Shown: one piece after another, positions 46,301-58,400 of the stretch
How the letters are laid out: every line of letters begins with the position of its first letter
Position numbering within the stretch: position 1 is the first letter of the stretch
DNA from: Gymnorhina tibicen
Lineage: Eukaryota > Chordata > Aves > Passeriformes > Artamidae
NCBI GenBank assembly: GCA_013399875.1
Contig: VXAZ01005693.1
Coordinates: 1,004,456 to 1,068,455, forward strand
Direction: 5' to 3'
DNA: 64,000 nucleotides
The notes under the pieces: model-generated
Databases searched by the model: none
Told to the model about the DNA's origin: nothing
Seen by the model: the letters and a program-made list of their open reading frames with translations, nothing else
Translations under genes and position numbers: made by a program

Positions 46301-47815
46301 TTTGGGACAGCAGGAAGGTCAGTCAGGTGAAGATTTTGGATACAAGCTCACCTCTACGTGGGAAAACAACACCCTCCCCAAAGTGAGCCGAGGACATCGT
46401 CCCCCTGCAGAATTGCCTGGGCTTTGAGAGTAGATGGATGTTTTGGGAACTGTGATCCAAGGCAAAAATAAGCTGGGAAAACAGCCTGGGAGCCAAGCCC
46501 AGTGGAGCTCCTTAGTGCCTCATTAGCCTCCCGGATGCTGTGTCCAAGCTGCCCAGAAACACACTGAGGATTTCTCCTCTGGACTAAGCACCATCCATAA
46601 AACTCCTGGCAGGGACCTGGCCACCAAGGCTGGCTTTGTCTCCACCTCCCATGTCCTAAGTCACTGATGCTGAGCTCCACTCACACACCCCCTGCAGCAG
46701 CTTTATTTTTTAGTGTAAAAACCCAAACAAGAACTGGAATGAATGGATTTAGGTCCGGGTTGGGTTGTTGCAACGGGAATGGCAGAGCGTGGGCATCTCT
46801 GCTGGGGCACTGTGGGCGAGGGGTTCATCCCACCGTCCCCTCCCATGGCTGGTGTGAGGCTGGGTGAGACCCTCCAGCTCACAGGCTGCTTATGGCCACT
46901 GCTCAACCCCCAAAATCTTCTGTAAGGGGGAATTTTTGAAGAGGATGGTGGGAAAAATCCCTTTGTTTGTTTGTTCCTTCCTCCCATCTCTGTTTGAAGA
47001 GAGAGAGGAGTTCTGGAAGTCAATCCAACTCCCTGTAGTGCCTTGGCTGATCTATTTCTCCCTTTGAGGAGGAGTTCAGACAAGTGCCTGATGCTAAATC
47101 CTGGGATGTGGAGGGAGGCACACTGGGAATAGGAGAGTGCAGTGCCACTCCTCCAGCTCTCCCCATTGGGAGACACCAGCACCAGAGGCAGGGGTGGGAA
47201 GAAGGTGCCCCGTGGAGTGCAGGCACCATTTCTGAGGGCACGTGGTACCAGGGTGCTCCCACACTGCCAGGCTCCGCAGCTGATGCCCTCACCTGGGCTC
47301 GTCCCGAGGGGCTCCACCAGCAGCTCTGCTTCCCGGAGCTGGAAAGGGCAGAGGATGGTTTTTAATGAGGCTTTGCCTTGCTGGAGTTTTGCCAGGTGTG
47401 GGCAGTGCCCTCCAGCCTCCCTGCAGGCAAGGCCGCTGCCCCTGCGCTCCCCGGCTCACTCAGCACCTGCAGGTGGGGACCCAGCAGGTTTGGGAGTAAA
47501 ATGCAGAGGCTGTGGGTTGATCACTGCCACGTCCCACTTGAGGATGGAGCATGCCTGCAGGAAGGCAGGGCCCTGGCACAGAGTAAGGTGGAACAGCCTC
47601 CAGCTCACTCCTGGAGAAGGTTTGTTCTCCACATCCTCCAGGGCCCTGCGGGGCACCCACTGGGCTCTGACCTGCTTCCTCCCACTGAGCAGCAAGGTTG
47701 GGATATTTGGGAGGCTCCCTCCCCCCACTCCTTCCCAAGGGCCCAGGATATGATTCAGCCCATCCCAAAGCAGGGCAGATGATTCACATCCTCGCAGCGC
47801 CTGTGCCTTCCTACA
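40314..47815. other. Long GC-rich unique stretch, no confident gene
   Basis: No CR1, SINE or LTR was recognised over 7.5 kb. Many frames of 100-200 codons exist, but they pile up on both strands over the same bases (for example 41.9-42.8, 43.1-44.2 and 46.7-47.8 kb) as expected from low stop density. Isolated donor-like CAGGTGAGC (42686-42694) and GGGTAAGT sites (about 45304-45311 and 45865-45872) lack convincing partner exons. Confidence 0.45.
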
Positions 47816-47840
47816 GAGATAGATGGATAGATAGATAGAT

Positions 47841-47875
<35 letters not shown>

Positions 47876-48022
47876 NNNNNNNNNNNNNNNNNNNNNNNNN
47901 NNNNNNNNNNNNNNNNNNNNNNNNNNNNNNNNNNNNNNNNNNNNNNNNNNNNNNNNNNNNNNNNNNNNNNNNNNNNNNGGATAGATGGCTAGATAGATAG
48001 ATAGATAGATAGATTGATAGAC
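47816..48022. repeat. (GATA)n / (ATAG)n tetranucleotide microsatellite
   Basis: Nearly uninterrupted GATA units flank an unsequenced gap on both sides, with occasional GATG and GGAT variants at the edges. The repeat gives the artificial Ile-Tyr-Leu-Ser reading frame on the minus strand. The true length is unknown because of the gap. Confidence 0.98.
47876..47978. other. Assembly gap (103 N)
   Basis: A run of 103 undetermined bases lies wholly inside the tetranucleotide array, so the assembly broke on the repeat. Any open frame crossing it is meaningless. Confidence 1.
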
Positions 48023-48055
48023 AGAGCTGAGCTGGTGGTCTTTGGGTGCTGGATC

Positions 48056-48477
48056 TGATGCCTTGAGTGGCTCCCTAGAAACAGAGTCCAGACACGAGTA
48101 TGGGAACAAAGGCAGGGATTTATTTGAAAGGCCTTCAAAGGTGCACCCTGGGGAGCCAGAGGCCACTTCCAAGATGGACCCTGAGTCACAAGTTCTTCAC
48201 ACTTTTATAGGTTTGGTCCATTTGCATATCAGCATAAATTCACCAATTAACACTTTAGCTAATGATGTAATTTCTTCAATTTCTCCACCTCTCTAGAGGC
48301 CCTGATTTACACCTTTGGGCCTAGGACAATCTGAGTGTCCTCAAATAGCAAGCTCAGAGAGGCTTTGTTGTGTCTGTCTGGCCTAAGAGAGCAGCTAATG
48401 AGCTACAAGAAACTCCAGAGTTACACACTAGGCCATACAGGATTTGAAAAATATAGAAGTTAAAACCTAAGGCATCA
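48056..48477 (-). mobile_element. Solo LTR of an endogenous retrovirus
   Basis: The 422-bp unit starts TGATGCCTT and ends AAGGCATCA, a 9-bp terminal inverted repeat with canonical TG...CA. Flanking bases at 48052-48055 and 48478-48481 are both GATC, a 4-bp target duplication. On the minus strand it has an ATGCAAAT octamer (48227-48220), a TATAAAAG box (48209-48202) and an AATAAA signal (48124-48119), in U3-R-U5 order. No internal retroviral sequence remains, so it arose by LTR-LTR recombination. It resembles songbird LTRs I recall; the class is unassigned, though 4-bp duplications are typical of class I elements. Confidence 0.93.
48202..48227 (-). promoter_or_regulatory. LTR core promoter: octamer plus TATA box
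   Basis: A perfect ATGCAAAT octamer (POU/Oct factor site) lies 10 bp upstream of TATAAAAG on the minus strand. This is the arrangement of immunoglobulin and H2B promoters. Transcription would proceed leftward into the GATA array. Activity is inferred, not shown. Confidence 0.6.
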
Positions 48478-48481
48478 GATC

Positions 48482-51400
48482 AGGCCCTTTATACTCTGGA
48501 AAACTGAGCAGCACCCTGGCCTTGCAGGACTTAAAGTACTGGGATAGAGGGTGATCTTGCAAGGTGCAGCGTGTGGGAAAACCACCAGTTCTGCTGGATG
48601 TGGGGCTGCTCCATGCCCTGACTGCCTCATCCATCAGTCCACGCAGCCTGACAGGACATGCCCTGTTTAAATCTGCTACCCAGCTTTCATTTTTCACGTT
48701 TCTTACACTGCAAAATTTTTTTTCCCTGAGAAATTATTTAGGCAGATGGCTGAGCTTGATATTAATACACTTATTTCAACATTTGCATGGAGCATCTGTT
48801 AGGGAAAAAAAAAAACAACCCAAGTTTTGCAGGTTTAAAAAAAAATATATTTTTTCCGTCTTCAACTTGAATTCCAAGAATCTCAGAAGACGACCACCCC
48901 TTCTAAGAATGCTGAAAAGCTTCATTTATATGCCAGTAAGATGGCACTCCACTGAAATGTCAGTCACTAGCAGATGATTTGGAAAGGGAGAGGGAAATGA
49001 ATGTGTATGTTACAGAACTGATCAAGTCTAGACAAAAAAAAAGGAAACTTTGAAAAGCAAGATCCTCAAAGGGCGGCCTAGATGAGGCTGCTGAGAAATT
49101 ACATTTTTTTCTCTTAGAGAAGATCTGACAGTTTGTCTAAATCCCACATACCCCATTCTTCCCTGGTAAAATAACCTCCTACAATGATTTTGGATTATTA
49201 GTTTTTGGGCTAGCCACAATAAAAATAAAACCTGATGATGTGGTTCATCACTGCACGTGAAGAAGGAGCCCTTCCCTTCTGTCCAAACCCTCTGGGTCAC
49301 CTCCCTGTTAAACCCCCAGTGCCAACGCTCTGCTTCCACCCAAAGGACTGTCCTGATGCTGAGTTATTTTGTTTCTCCCTTTTATGAGGTGCGGAGCAAA
49401 GTCAAACAATAAATACCTTTCTGATGTTTTCAGCTGGCCTCCGCAGCACGGGGTCTGTCCTGATGAGCTTTAATAACAATGTCTGCCCATCCCTGAGAGC
49501 TGTAGGTCAGGCTCAGCTCTCAACCCAGACCTGCATTTGTGTAATTGCCTCTGCAAAAGGCTTTCTCTCTGCTTTAATGCCACATGGCTTTAAGGAGGTG
49601 GCTGTTTGTGCCTTCAGTTTTTACTCTGTCTTCCTCACGATTCCCGCTCAAGCAGCACAGAGGGTGCAGCCAGGCAACCTAACCCCACTTTGTGCCTTGT
49701 GATGGAGCCTGATCTCAGCAGGTCTCAGCCGAAGTGGGGTCACCCAGCCTACAGCCACGCTGACAATGGGCAGTATCGTTGATTTGGAGTCCTTCTGGAT
49801 TTGGAGCTTCATGCTGCAAGGGCAAGAAAAGCCTTTTGAGGTGTACCCCTGGCAGGTTTTCCCTTGGTTTGGTACATCCCCGTATCCAGCATCACTTTGG
49901 TCTAGGGTGTTCCAGCGAGAGGCAGTGTTATAAATCACAGCATATACATGCTTTAATTATTTTGTCAAAATGATTTATAAGCTCTACCTCACTGAAAAGT
50001 ACCAGCCTGTACCCATGGACCAGCCTTTTCTGGTCCTTACCTGTGTTAACTCTGCTCATCACCTCTTCCTCCCACATCCCTGCTCAGGGGATGGTGCTTC
50101 CCTGACTCTGGCAGTGTCTCACCTTGGAAAAAACCTGTGGGAATGGCCCTGGGACTGCAGAAATATTTTCCAGCACGAGCCAAAGTGCCACACGCAGCCC
50201 CTGCTGTCCCCCCTGCCACATTCCCACCCCGGGGTCACTCAGTTTATCCCATAACAAACTTTTCTGGCAGGGTGTCAGCTCAGCCAGAGTAATAAAGATT
50301 TACAGCCACGGCTGAGGCAATGCCAAAAATACCTGGCATAGCTGGCTGCATCCCAGAACACAGGTAAGGGGGCTGTGATTTCCCTCCCTTGCAGTGAGGG
50401 AGGGGAGAGATGAAGGGGTGCTGCTTTTTGAACGTTTTCCCAGTGTTTTTTGCTTTTTAATGACCTTCTTAACCCGTGGCTGAAGGGTGTAATTTATGGC
50501 TCCGAAATATAACCAGGGGGTTCACGGCCTTCATGCTTTGGCTCCCTCTGCTTTATCACCCGGCTCATTCCTCACAGTTTTGCATGACAGCACAAGGGCT
50601 GAGTGCCATGAATGGTATGCAGATAAAAACAGGGGGGAAAGGCTTTCCCTCAAAGTCCAGCGCCGGGGGAAGAGTGAAAGGGAGGGGGGGATGGAAGGGA
50701 ATGTGCTGGGGGAGGCTCTGGAGAAGCTGTGAAATGCCTCTGGAGCAGGCAGCGGGAGATACGCGGCGTGGGGATGGAAACCAGGGGCTGGATGCAACCA
50801 CACGGACGCTGAGGGGCAGGGGGATCTCCCTGGCACCGGGATGGCGGGGACAGAGGCACTGAGGGCCGCACAGGGGTGTCCCACCTCCCAGCCTCTCTGT
50901 GCGGCCGCGGGGCTTTGCTCTGGCCTTGCTCTGGCCTCACCTGCTCCAGCCCCAGCCCCTGCAAAGCGAGGACAGCCTGCAGGAAAGGCGAGTGCTGTGC
51001 ATGGAAAGGCAAGGGGGGCATCCCCAGGCCCTCCTTCACGGCAGCAGTTCGGAGGCGCAGAGTGAAAACCAGCCCCTTTCCCTCGTCCCTTGGTGGGGGA
51101 GCTCTGCCTTCCCTGCTCTGCTCCTCCCCTGCAACTCCAGCACTATGTTTAGGTGAGAGGTAACATGAGGGATTGCTGACACGGCACAGGACTTGTTTCC
51201 TCCTGGGGTTTCCAGCCAGGAGCAGAGCAGTGAAGCCTTGGGCCCGGTTCTCTCCCTGCAGATGGACACAGAGGAGGCTCCTGCTCGCGCCTGGGGGCTG
51301 GAGCTGAGGTCCTGCACCTCCTCAGCTTTCCAGCCTGCTGGGATCCAGGTTTGTCAGCAACAGTGGGGCCAGAGCTTGGTCACAGCCCTCTGCTCTGAGC

Positions 51401-53359
51401 TGAAGGATGAGGTTATTTCTGTATTGCTGTATTTCTCACCCCAGCTCCACCACTGACACAATTTAGCACTGCTGGAAAATGCTGAGTGGTGGATTCCCTT
51501 TATGTCCGTGGCAAATCTTTGAGGAGGGTCCAGGGCAGGCTGTGCAGAGTCATCCATGCCCAGTCCTCTCCCTGATCTCCATATATCCACGCAGAAAATA
51601 AAATCATGCCACTTTGCTTCTCTCATGCTTTTCAAGGGAGTCCGTACCCAGAAATATGCTCCCTTGCTCTGTCCATTTCCATAATTAAAGCAATAAGCAG
51701 TGGATATGATTTAAATCAAGCCTGAGCTCTTGAAAAGCCACCTGTGGTGTTAAAAGCAAGTCAAAAAGTGTGCTAATAGAAGCGTTAACATTTCAGCCGT
51801 GTACAGACAGCTGTAATTACAACACTCCCCATCAAGCAGGGCGTTTCCGTGTCCCTCAGTGAACGGGCAGTGCTGATGGGTTTGGGTCTGAGTGCTGGGC
51901 TCAGCAGCAGCACAGCTCATGAGGGGAACAATGCCAAGCTGGGCAGGCAGAAAGCACGGGAGGGGTGGTCTGACTGGCCAGTTAGACCCCCAAAATGCAG
52001 GCTGCTGTCCCACCCTGGGTCCCAGAGCCACTGGCTGCCTGCAGGACAAGTGGGATTTAAACACATCTTTGGCACACTGAAATCATCCCAGGACAAGAGA
52101 GTGGACTAAAGCATCTTTTAGGACATCAGTACCACCACTCTGGGGAGAAATTCCTGCAGGCCGTTTGCAGCCTTTGCCATCTCTCCCTCAGGCTGTCTGT
52201 CCTGCTGTAGGGCCCCAGCGATCTCCTCTGGCACAACCAAGCAGCTGGTCTTTTGCTCATGAGGTTGAGTCCAAGTTATTAATTCCATTTACATCCTCTC
52301 TGACAGGCAGGAGTCATTAAAGGCCTAGGAAGGGATAGTCCAGCAGCAAAATGAGCTCTACCATCAGTCACTGCTATCCCAGGGCTGGTGCTTTGGGATA
52401 CTTGGGAACAATTTGGACCCATCCTGGCTCCAGAAGAAGTGCAGGAGTGTGAAGATGTGCTGTGCCCAGCTCTCCCCTGGGCTGTTGCAAACACCTTTAC
52501 CCATTTACAGACTTCCTTTGCCCAAGCACTGGAGAGCTCAGTCCATGAGCAGCTTGACATTGATACTGCTCGAAGTGGAAAGCAGAGGGAAATAAAAACC
52601 AGGAGAGGTTTACATTCACCAGTGCCAAACTGTTCAAACCAAATAAATTTGTCCTGAGTTTACTGTCTGGAAAAGCATTTCAAAATGCTTTGCTTTTCCA
52701 GGCCGTAGTGACGCGTCTGCTCACATGTGCACAGGGACAGGCTCCAGGGAGAAACAATAACACCAGGACCTTCTCAGAAAAACCCTCAATTAACAGGATG
52801 CTTGGCACATGCTTAAGATTAAGCATGTGCTTAAATCCATCCCCCAAGAGCACAACCCTCAAACATAGTGGGGAATCCATCCTGGAGCCAGCCAGTAACT
52901 GATTCTCCAGAGCCATCAGCTGGGACTTAAAACATGTCCTCAAGTGCTCTGCGAGGCAGGGGCCAAAGTCCCACTGAGTCAGCTGAGTCTCTGTCTCTCC
53001 ATTTTTAATTAAATTCCATTTTTACAGTAGGGAAAAAAAAGTGCTCACAAGTAGTTGATTAGAGCTTTTTCAGGTCTTTCGATCAGCATGGGACAGAGGA
53101 CATGTTCAGTCTGTCATTAAACATCCTCTGATGGCTTCTAGAAGTCACATATTTGTCTTAAAAAATGTGTTATATTGGATTTCTCTCTTTTCTGTGCTTG
53201 CTGCTTCGTGATTTCACCTTCTCCAAGTAAACCCTCAGTGTGTATGGAGGGCAGAGCAGCATTTCTGCTTACTCTGCCCCACAGAGTCTGTGTTCTACGT
53301 GGCATAGATCCTGTTTCTGCAGAGCTTCAGGGAGCTGGCATCCTCACCCTCACTACCCA
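48482..53359. other. Unique sequence, weak CpG enrichment at 50.6-51.1 kb, no confident gene
   Basis: CpG and G runs are enriched at 50640-51070, including a NotI site at 50901-50908, without a convincing promoter or exon. No CR1 or SINE was recognised. A compact palindrome lies at 52805-52834. Open frames at 50.5-51.2 kb overlap on both strands. Confidence 0.45.
52805..52834. repeat. Nested palindrome (three alternating arms)
   Basis: GCACATGCTTAA-GA-TTAAGCATGTGC (52805-52830) is a perfect 12-bp inverted repeat. Its right arm also pairs with the next seven bases (TTAAGCA-TG-TGCTTAA, 52819-52834). The same centre can therefore form two mutually exclusive hairpins. No retrotransposon boundary or known site explains it. 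Confidence 0.85.
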
Positions 53360-53430
53360 CACGGAAAATGGGGTGAAGAATTGTCCAAGGGCATGTAAAA
53401 GTTGGTAGCACAGCTGGAAATTGGGATACT
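53360..53430 (-). mobile_element. Short MIR/CORE-type SINE fragment
   Basis: CGGAAAATGGGGTGAAGAATTGTCCAAGGGCATG followed by GTAGCACAGCTGGAAATTGG resembles a reversed MIR centre ('gaggttaagtgacttgcccaaggtcacac...gcagagctgggaat'). It is strongly decayed. Confidence 0.45.
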
Positions 53431-55887
53431 TTAACAGCAAAGCCCACTGCTTGCTCCTCCCTCATAAAACCCTGGTGTCTGCCTGTCTCCATCCCACACC
53501 TTCATTTGGCACCTTAAACTCCTGATTTTTCTTGCAGGGAAGAGCTTTCAGGATGTGGAGAGACTGGTACTCTGACTGTTTCTTTGGTATTGCTTTACCA
53601 TGGCCGATTAGAGCCCTTGATGAGCCCTCCCCTGCCACTCACCACAAAGCCAAACTTGCTGTTTCCATCCTGGCTGCTCTGCCTGTGCTCGGACTCTCCA
53701 GGCATCTCCTCACTCGGCGTTCATCACTTCCAGTGTATCCACACAGACTTTATTTTTCACACTAAGACAGACAGAAAAAACTTCAGTTTCTTGACTGCTG
53801 TCCCCTTGGCCTGCCACTAAATATTCCTCATCTTAGGGTATGCTCTTGAAAAGCATATAGATTCAAGCCCTGCCTATCTGGGCTGCCATTTAGCTGAGAT
53901 CTATGTGTTATTATTCATCTCTCCTGTCTCTCCTCGGAAGCCGGTCCCACTCACCAGCGTGGCTGCATTCCCCTGTTACACATAACACCTGCCTTTTCCC
54001 TGGATGGAGGTGTTATTTATTGCCTCTTGCTCGCTTGGCTACAGAGAGGATAAAACCATCCCAGCAGCTCTCGGGCTGCTCGGAGAGGTGCGGTGGCCTC
54101 ATTCCTCAGGACTCTGGCGCGAGCTGCGGCTGCCGGCCAACACCGAGGGCAGAGATGGGCTGTGAGCACAAACCCTGCCAGACTCACTAGGCTTTCCCAG
54201 ACTCACCAGGAGACTATGAACCACCCCTCACCCTGAGGGTGAGGCAAGAGCTGATGGTGGTGATGGGATGGGCAGCAGCACCAGAGGGAATTCCTGCCAC
54301 GGCCACTGACCACGAAGAGGGTGAGCGCTCATGCCTGGTCAGCAGTGCTTTGATTTTCACTGATGTCAGCAATAAATTCATTCAATCCAGCACAGTTAAT
54401 ACATTTCTGGCACCCCTGAATGCACCCAACAGAGTGTGCAAGATGTGTGGACCAAGCATTGTGATCAGAAGATGAACACACCTCCCTTTGTCTCCCACTT
54501 GGTCTGGTTGGCTCCTTGGTACTTCCACCTGCAGCAGGGGAAACATCAGCCAAGCTGCAGGCAGTGACTCCCCAAGGACTCTGCTCTGTGGGGCAGAGAC
54601 CTTTCATTGCAGAGGTAGGCAGGGTCAGCAGAGCATCCTTGTCTCAGCTGTGGGGCGAGGACAACCCAATAAACCCCTCTGCATCAGCCCCCAGCCCTTC
54701 CTCTGCAGGCAAAAGGGTGCACATGGGCACGGCCGAGGGCAGAGCAACAGCCCCTGTCCAATTTAAGCATCCTGTCACCTCCTCAGCCTCACCAGAAGCC
54801 AATTCACAGGCCTTTTGCAGCCTTGCTACCCCAGAACTCCTTGAACCACCCCAAAACTGTAAGTCAGACTTTACAGCATCTTGAGATTAACTGAGGGAAC
54901 AACACCTCCATCAAATTTTATTTTTAAAAAACAAGATACATGGGGTATTTTGCCTGCCTGGCTGCACTATGTAGGGCTGGGCTGTGTGGTGCTGTGGTGC
55001 ATTTTGCTTTTTCAGTGCTCCTTGCAGGGATGAGAGACTCATAAAACCATCTTAAAAACTGAAGTGATGTGTTGCACACAGTTTTCAGCTTCAGGTTCCA
55101 TGGGCTCATTTAAATAAAAAACCAAACAGATTGGGGGAGCTGGGACACATGACTGGGGAAGCTGGAAAAGCAGACTCCAAATCGTGCACAGGCTTGTTAT
55201 CAAATGTCACCACCACTAAAACGAGAGAAGGAAAACCCAGGGAGAGTCAAATCCCTTTTCAGAGCTGAGAAATCCAAGGCTGCAGAGCCCGTTGTTCCCC
55301 CCAGCATGTCCATTTGGGATGAATCCTTGGAGATGCAGTCATTTTCCTGAGCAGGACATCAGCTGCTTAATGCTTGTTAGTGCTAATGAAAATCATACAG
55401 CCCGAGCTGTGCTCCAGCCAGTAATTCCTCTAAGTGCTGCCATCTTCACTGTCATCTCGGGGAAGATGCAGGAGCAGAGCCTGAAATTCTGAACTTTAAA
55501 TTCGTGCCAGCTTTAAACAAAGCAAAGCCATTGCAGAGGATGCAGAGGGGTTTATTGGGTTGTCCTTGAATTTTATCCAGCTGGATAGGACGGGCCACAG
55601 GCACCTGCCTTTATAATTGTCCTAATAAAAATAAAAGTGCCAAATTCTCCAGCAGATTCCTGAGAAAACTCTGGAGTGCCTGCAGGGAGAGAGCTCTCAT
55701 CCTGCCACGTGCCCATGGGGTCCATGTGCGACCATCCCTGGTCTCTGCAGGGGACAGCAAAGCTGGTGGAATCTCCTCCTTAAAATCACGACTCAAACCT
55801 TCACCCTTTGTTATCTGCCATGGGCAAGGAGCCAGGTTAAGGATTTGTTGGTCAGGAGTGTCCAGACCACAAAGATCACACATTTCC
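53431..55887. other. Unique sequence, no gene seen
   Basis: Short overlapping frames occur on both strands. A small duplicated CCAGACTCAC lies at about 54178-54206. No repeat family was recognised. Confidence 0.45.
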
Positions 55888-56050
55888 TCTGTGATCTTGG
55901 CCAGTCTATTCACCTCTCGGCCTTAGCTTCCTTACTTTTAAAGTCTAGGCAATAACAGCCTCTTAGAGGAAGGAAGTGTGAGGATTTGTATGCTAATATT
56001 TGTAAGACACTCAAGGGATAAGTTGAGGAGCTCCATAAAAATGTCTAGCA
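55888..56050 (+). mobile_element. Ancient MIR/CORE-type SINE, central to 3' part
   Basis: The forward order is TGTGATCTTGGCCAGTCTATTCACCTC, CCTTAGCTTCCTTAC, AAAGTCTAGGCAATAACAGCC, GTGTGAGGATTTGTATGCTAATATTTGTAAGACACTC and AGCTCCATAAAAATG. It follows the MIR-like layout ('tgaccttgggcaagtcacttaacctc...cctcagtttcc...gtaaagcgctttgagatcc...ataaaagtg'). The tRNA-derived head is missing. Confidence 0.7.
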
Positions 56051-57869
56051 GCGATGAGTGATGATTTTTCTGGGCATATCTTGAATCCAGCCCAGACTGC
56101 TATTGTTCCCAGAGCACCTGTGGGTACCAAGCATGGGGAACACATTCCTCAGCTGCATAAAGATGGGGAAAATGGGAGAAAAAAGGAAAATCTCACGTTG
56201 CTCCGGTGGGTAAAGCCTTCACTCACAACTGTGTATATCAAATCTGCACTAAAATCTGGGTTAATCCCCAAAGATTTTTTCCATTTTTTGGTCTATTTCT
56301 TCAGTGTTTCCTTTGGTGACCGTGCTGGTAGCTGGCTGGATCTGATGTTTTCCCTCACTTGCTCCCCGATTAGTGATCTCTGAAGTGTTGTGGCTCTCCT
56401 GACAGGTCTCAGCCACAGCTCTCATTTCATGCAGGCCTGGGGCTGAGTCCCCGCTTTTGGTCCGGTTGCTCCGTTGGAAACACGGACTGAACAGCAAAGG
56501 TGTCGAGGGAGAGAAACCTGAAGTTCCCATTCACGTAACAGGGAAGGGAATTTATTCCAAAACATGCTATTTTAGGCCTTATTTCTGCACTCAAAGAATA
56601 AGGCCACTGTGAAAAAAGAAAAAAGCTTTCACAGAAAAGTGGCTGCCTGCTGGTGGGCAGCAGAAGGTGATCCATGACTTTACTAATGAATAGGGTGGTG
56701 TTCAGGAAACTAAGTTTGAAAGTGTTTTCCATTCTAGGAAAGCACTGGAAAAGCCTGGCTCTTGCAATAAGACATTACTTCACTTGCTCTGCTGGGGTGA
56801 TCTATTGCTTTGCAAAGCCATACAGCCTTGCCTGTGGATGCAGCCACAAGGACAGAGTTGGGAGGAACTTCTCTGCTTGTCCTTCTGGATGAGTTGCCTT
56901 TTCATGCACTGATTAAATATGTAGCACTGTGGAAAGCCTGATTTTCTGCATGGCAGCCTGGAAGTCTTAGGCCCAGAGAATAAAAAGATCATTTATCAAC
57001 AACACCTCTTTTACTCTGGTGGAGGGATCAGCTCCTGGGCGTGATCGTGAGAGTTCGGGAGGAGCTGCAGAAGTGCAGCAGGGCCAAAAGCAAAGCACAG
57101 GACTTTGGGATTTTGTCCATCTGTGATGAGAAACCCTGCTTGAGCAGCAAGGAATGGAGAGGCTGTCGCTGCAGATGGCTTGCACAGGCACCTTTGCACT
57201 CCCTGCCTCCCTGATGGGCACGGGGATGCCAACAACCACACAGTCATCTGTTCCTTTGCTGCCAGGGTGGCTTGAAACTGGTGTGAGAGCTCAGCCCTGG
57301 CGTGGTGACAGGGGCAGCAAAGCAACAGTGGCACCATCCTCGAAAGAGAGAGCTGCTGAGGACATGGGAACTGCTATAAATAACCCAGTGTTCGCCTGTG
57401 AGCTGTGCAGCCTCCACGCAGATGGGCAGAAACTTGCCTCGGGACGGTGTCCTGAGACTCAGGGTTGTTCAGGCTTACCTGTTACAGAGCCAGGAGGCAG
57501 AGGAGAGCAGGATTAGGCCAGAATGTTGATTTTTAAGGCTTGTGAAAGGTGGCTGTCAGGCCTTCTGTGTACATATTTGCACGATGCAGAGGCAAACACC
57601 AAACCAGCCGAAGGCCAGGGCAGTCCAATCAGGAGTCCTGGAGGGTATAAGACAAGGTCTTCCTGCACTTTGAAGAGACAGCTTGTGGAAACAGATCTGC
57701 TCTGACAGAGGCTTGTTTCTGTAGCTGGGAAAAGAGTGTGAATCCCAAAGCAGAGGGCCCTCGATGAAGCACAGCTTGCTGCCAAGGATTCCTCCTCCCT
57801 CCCCCTCTCCCTCCTCCGAGGCACTGACACTGGAAATGGTCCTGCTGATTAGACAGTGTCTGAGCTGCC
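56051..57869. other. Unique sequence, no gene seen
   Basis: No recognisable repeat was found, and no splice-framed exon. Open frames of about 100 codons lie opposite each other. Confidence 0.45.
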
Positions 57870-58400
57870 GAGCCCGAAGCTGGAACATGGAGTACTGTTC
57901 TGATGCCCACGTTTTCAGAAGGAAGTTGAAAAATTGAGGAAGGTGCCAAAAACAGCCACAAAAATGATACAAGGGCTGAAAGAAATGGCTTGTGCGAGAC
58001 TTGCACAGCTCGAGCTGCTTGGCTTATCAGGAAGAAGATGGAGAGGACATTGTAGCTCATAAGTACCTTCTCTTGAACAAAACCAAAACAAAACCAGGTA
58101 TTAAGCATGTCTTTAATCTATCAGAGAAGCCACGGCAAGAAGTGGTGCTGGAGTGCAAGGCCAGTCAAACTCCAGCCAGGGAAAAGGATTTGTGTGTTCC
58201 CCTTGACTGTGAAGGTTAAAACCACTCTGGGGAGGGGACCATGCTCCATCTCCTGGGATACAGGCAGAGAATTTTCTGAGCATGCCACCAGTTCCTGGAC
58301 CTGAGACAGATGGGGTCTGCTGGATCCTGGAGCTTGGAGGAGAGAAGACAATGACCCCTTCTGGCTCGAGGCTTTCTCATCGTTCCCAGCAAGGCAGGAA
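57870..58400 (+). mobile_element. Very old CR1/L3-type LINE 3' part
   Basis: Decayed plus-strand frames recall the LINE ORF2 tail in order: EYCS near 57889, CCACAAAAATGATACAAGGG (motif 'ATKMIKG'), then RDLHSSSCLAYQEEDGEDIVAHKYLLLN matching '[26 protein letters not shown]', then TTTAATCTATCAGAGAAGC. Much of the 3' region is scrambled. The end AATGACCCCTTCTGGCTCGAG matches the 'aatggtcccttctggcc' 3' end of amniote CR1/L3 elements, unlike the ATTCTATG avian subfamilies. It is therefore much older than the other CR1 copies here. Confidence 0.7.

Noticed and set aside
46703..47753. Paired frames of over 200 codons on opposite strands
   Set aside because: Mutual overlap and high G+C; no exon borders.
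47816..48022. CRISPR-like regular repeat
   Set aside because: It is a tetranucleotide microsatellite with no spacers, and the genome is vertebrate.
47456..48172. 238-codon minus frame with Ile-Tyr-Leu-Ser repeats
   Set aside because: Translation of the GATA microsatellite across an N gap.
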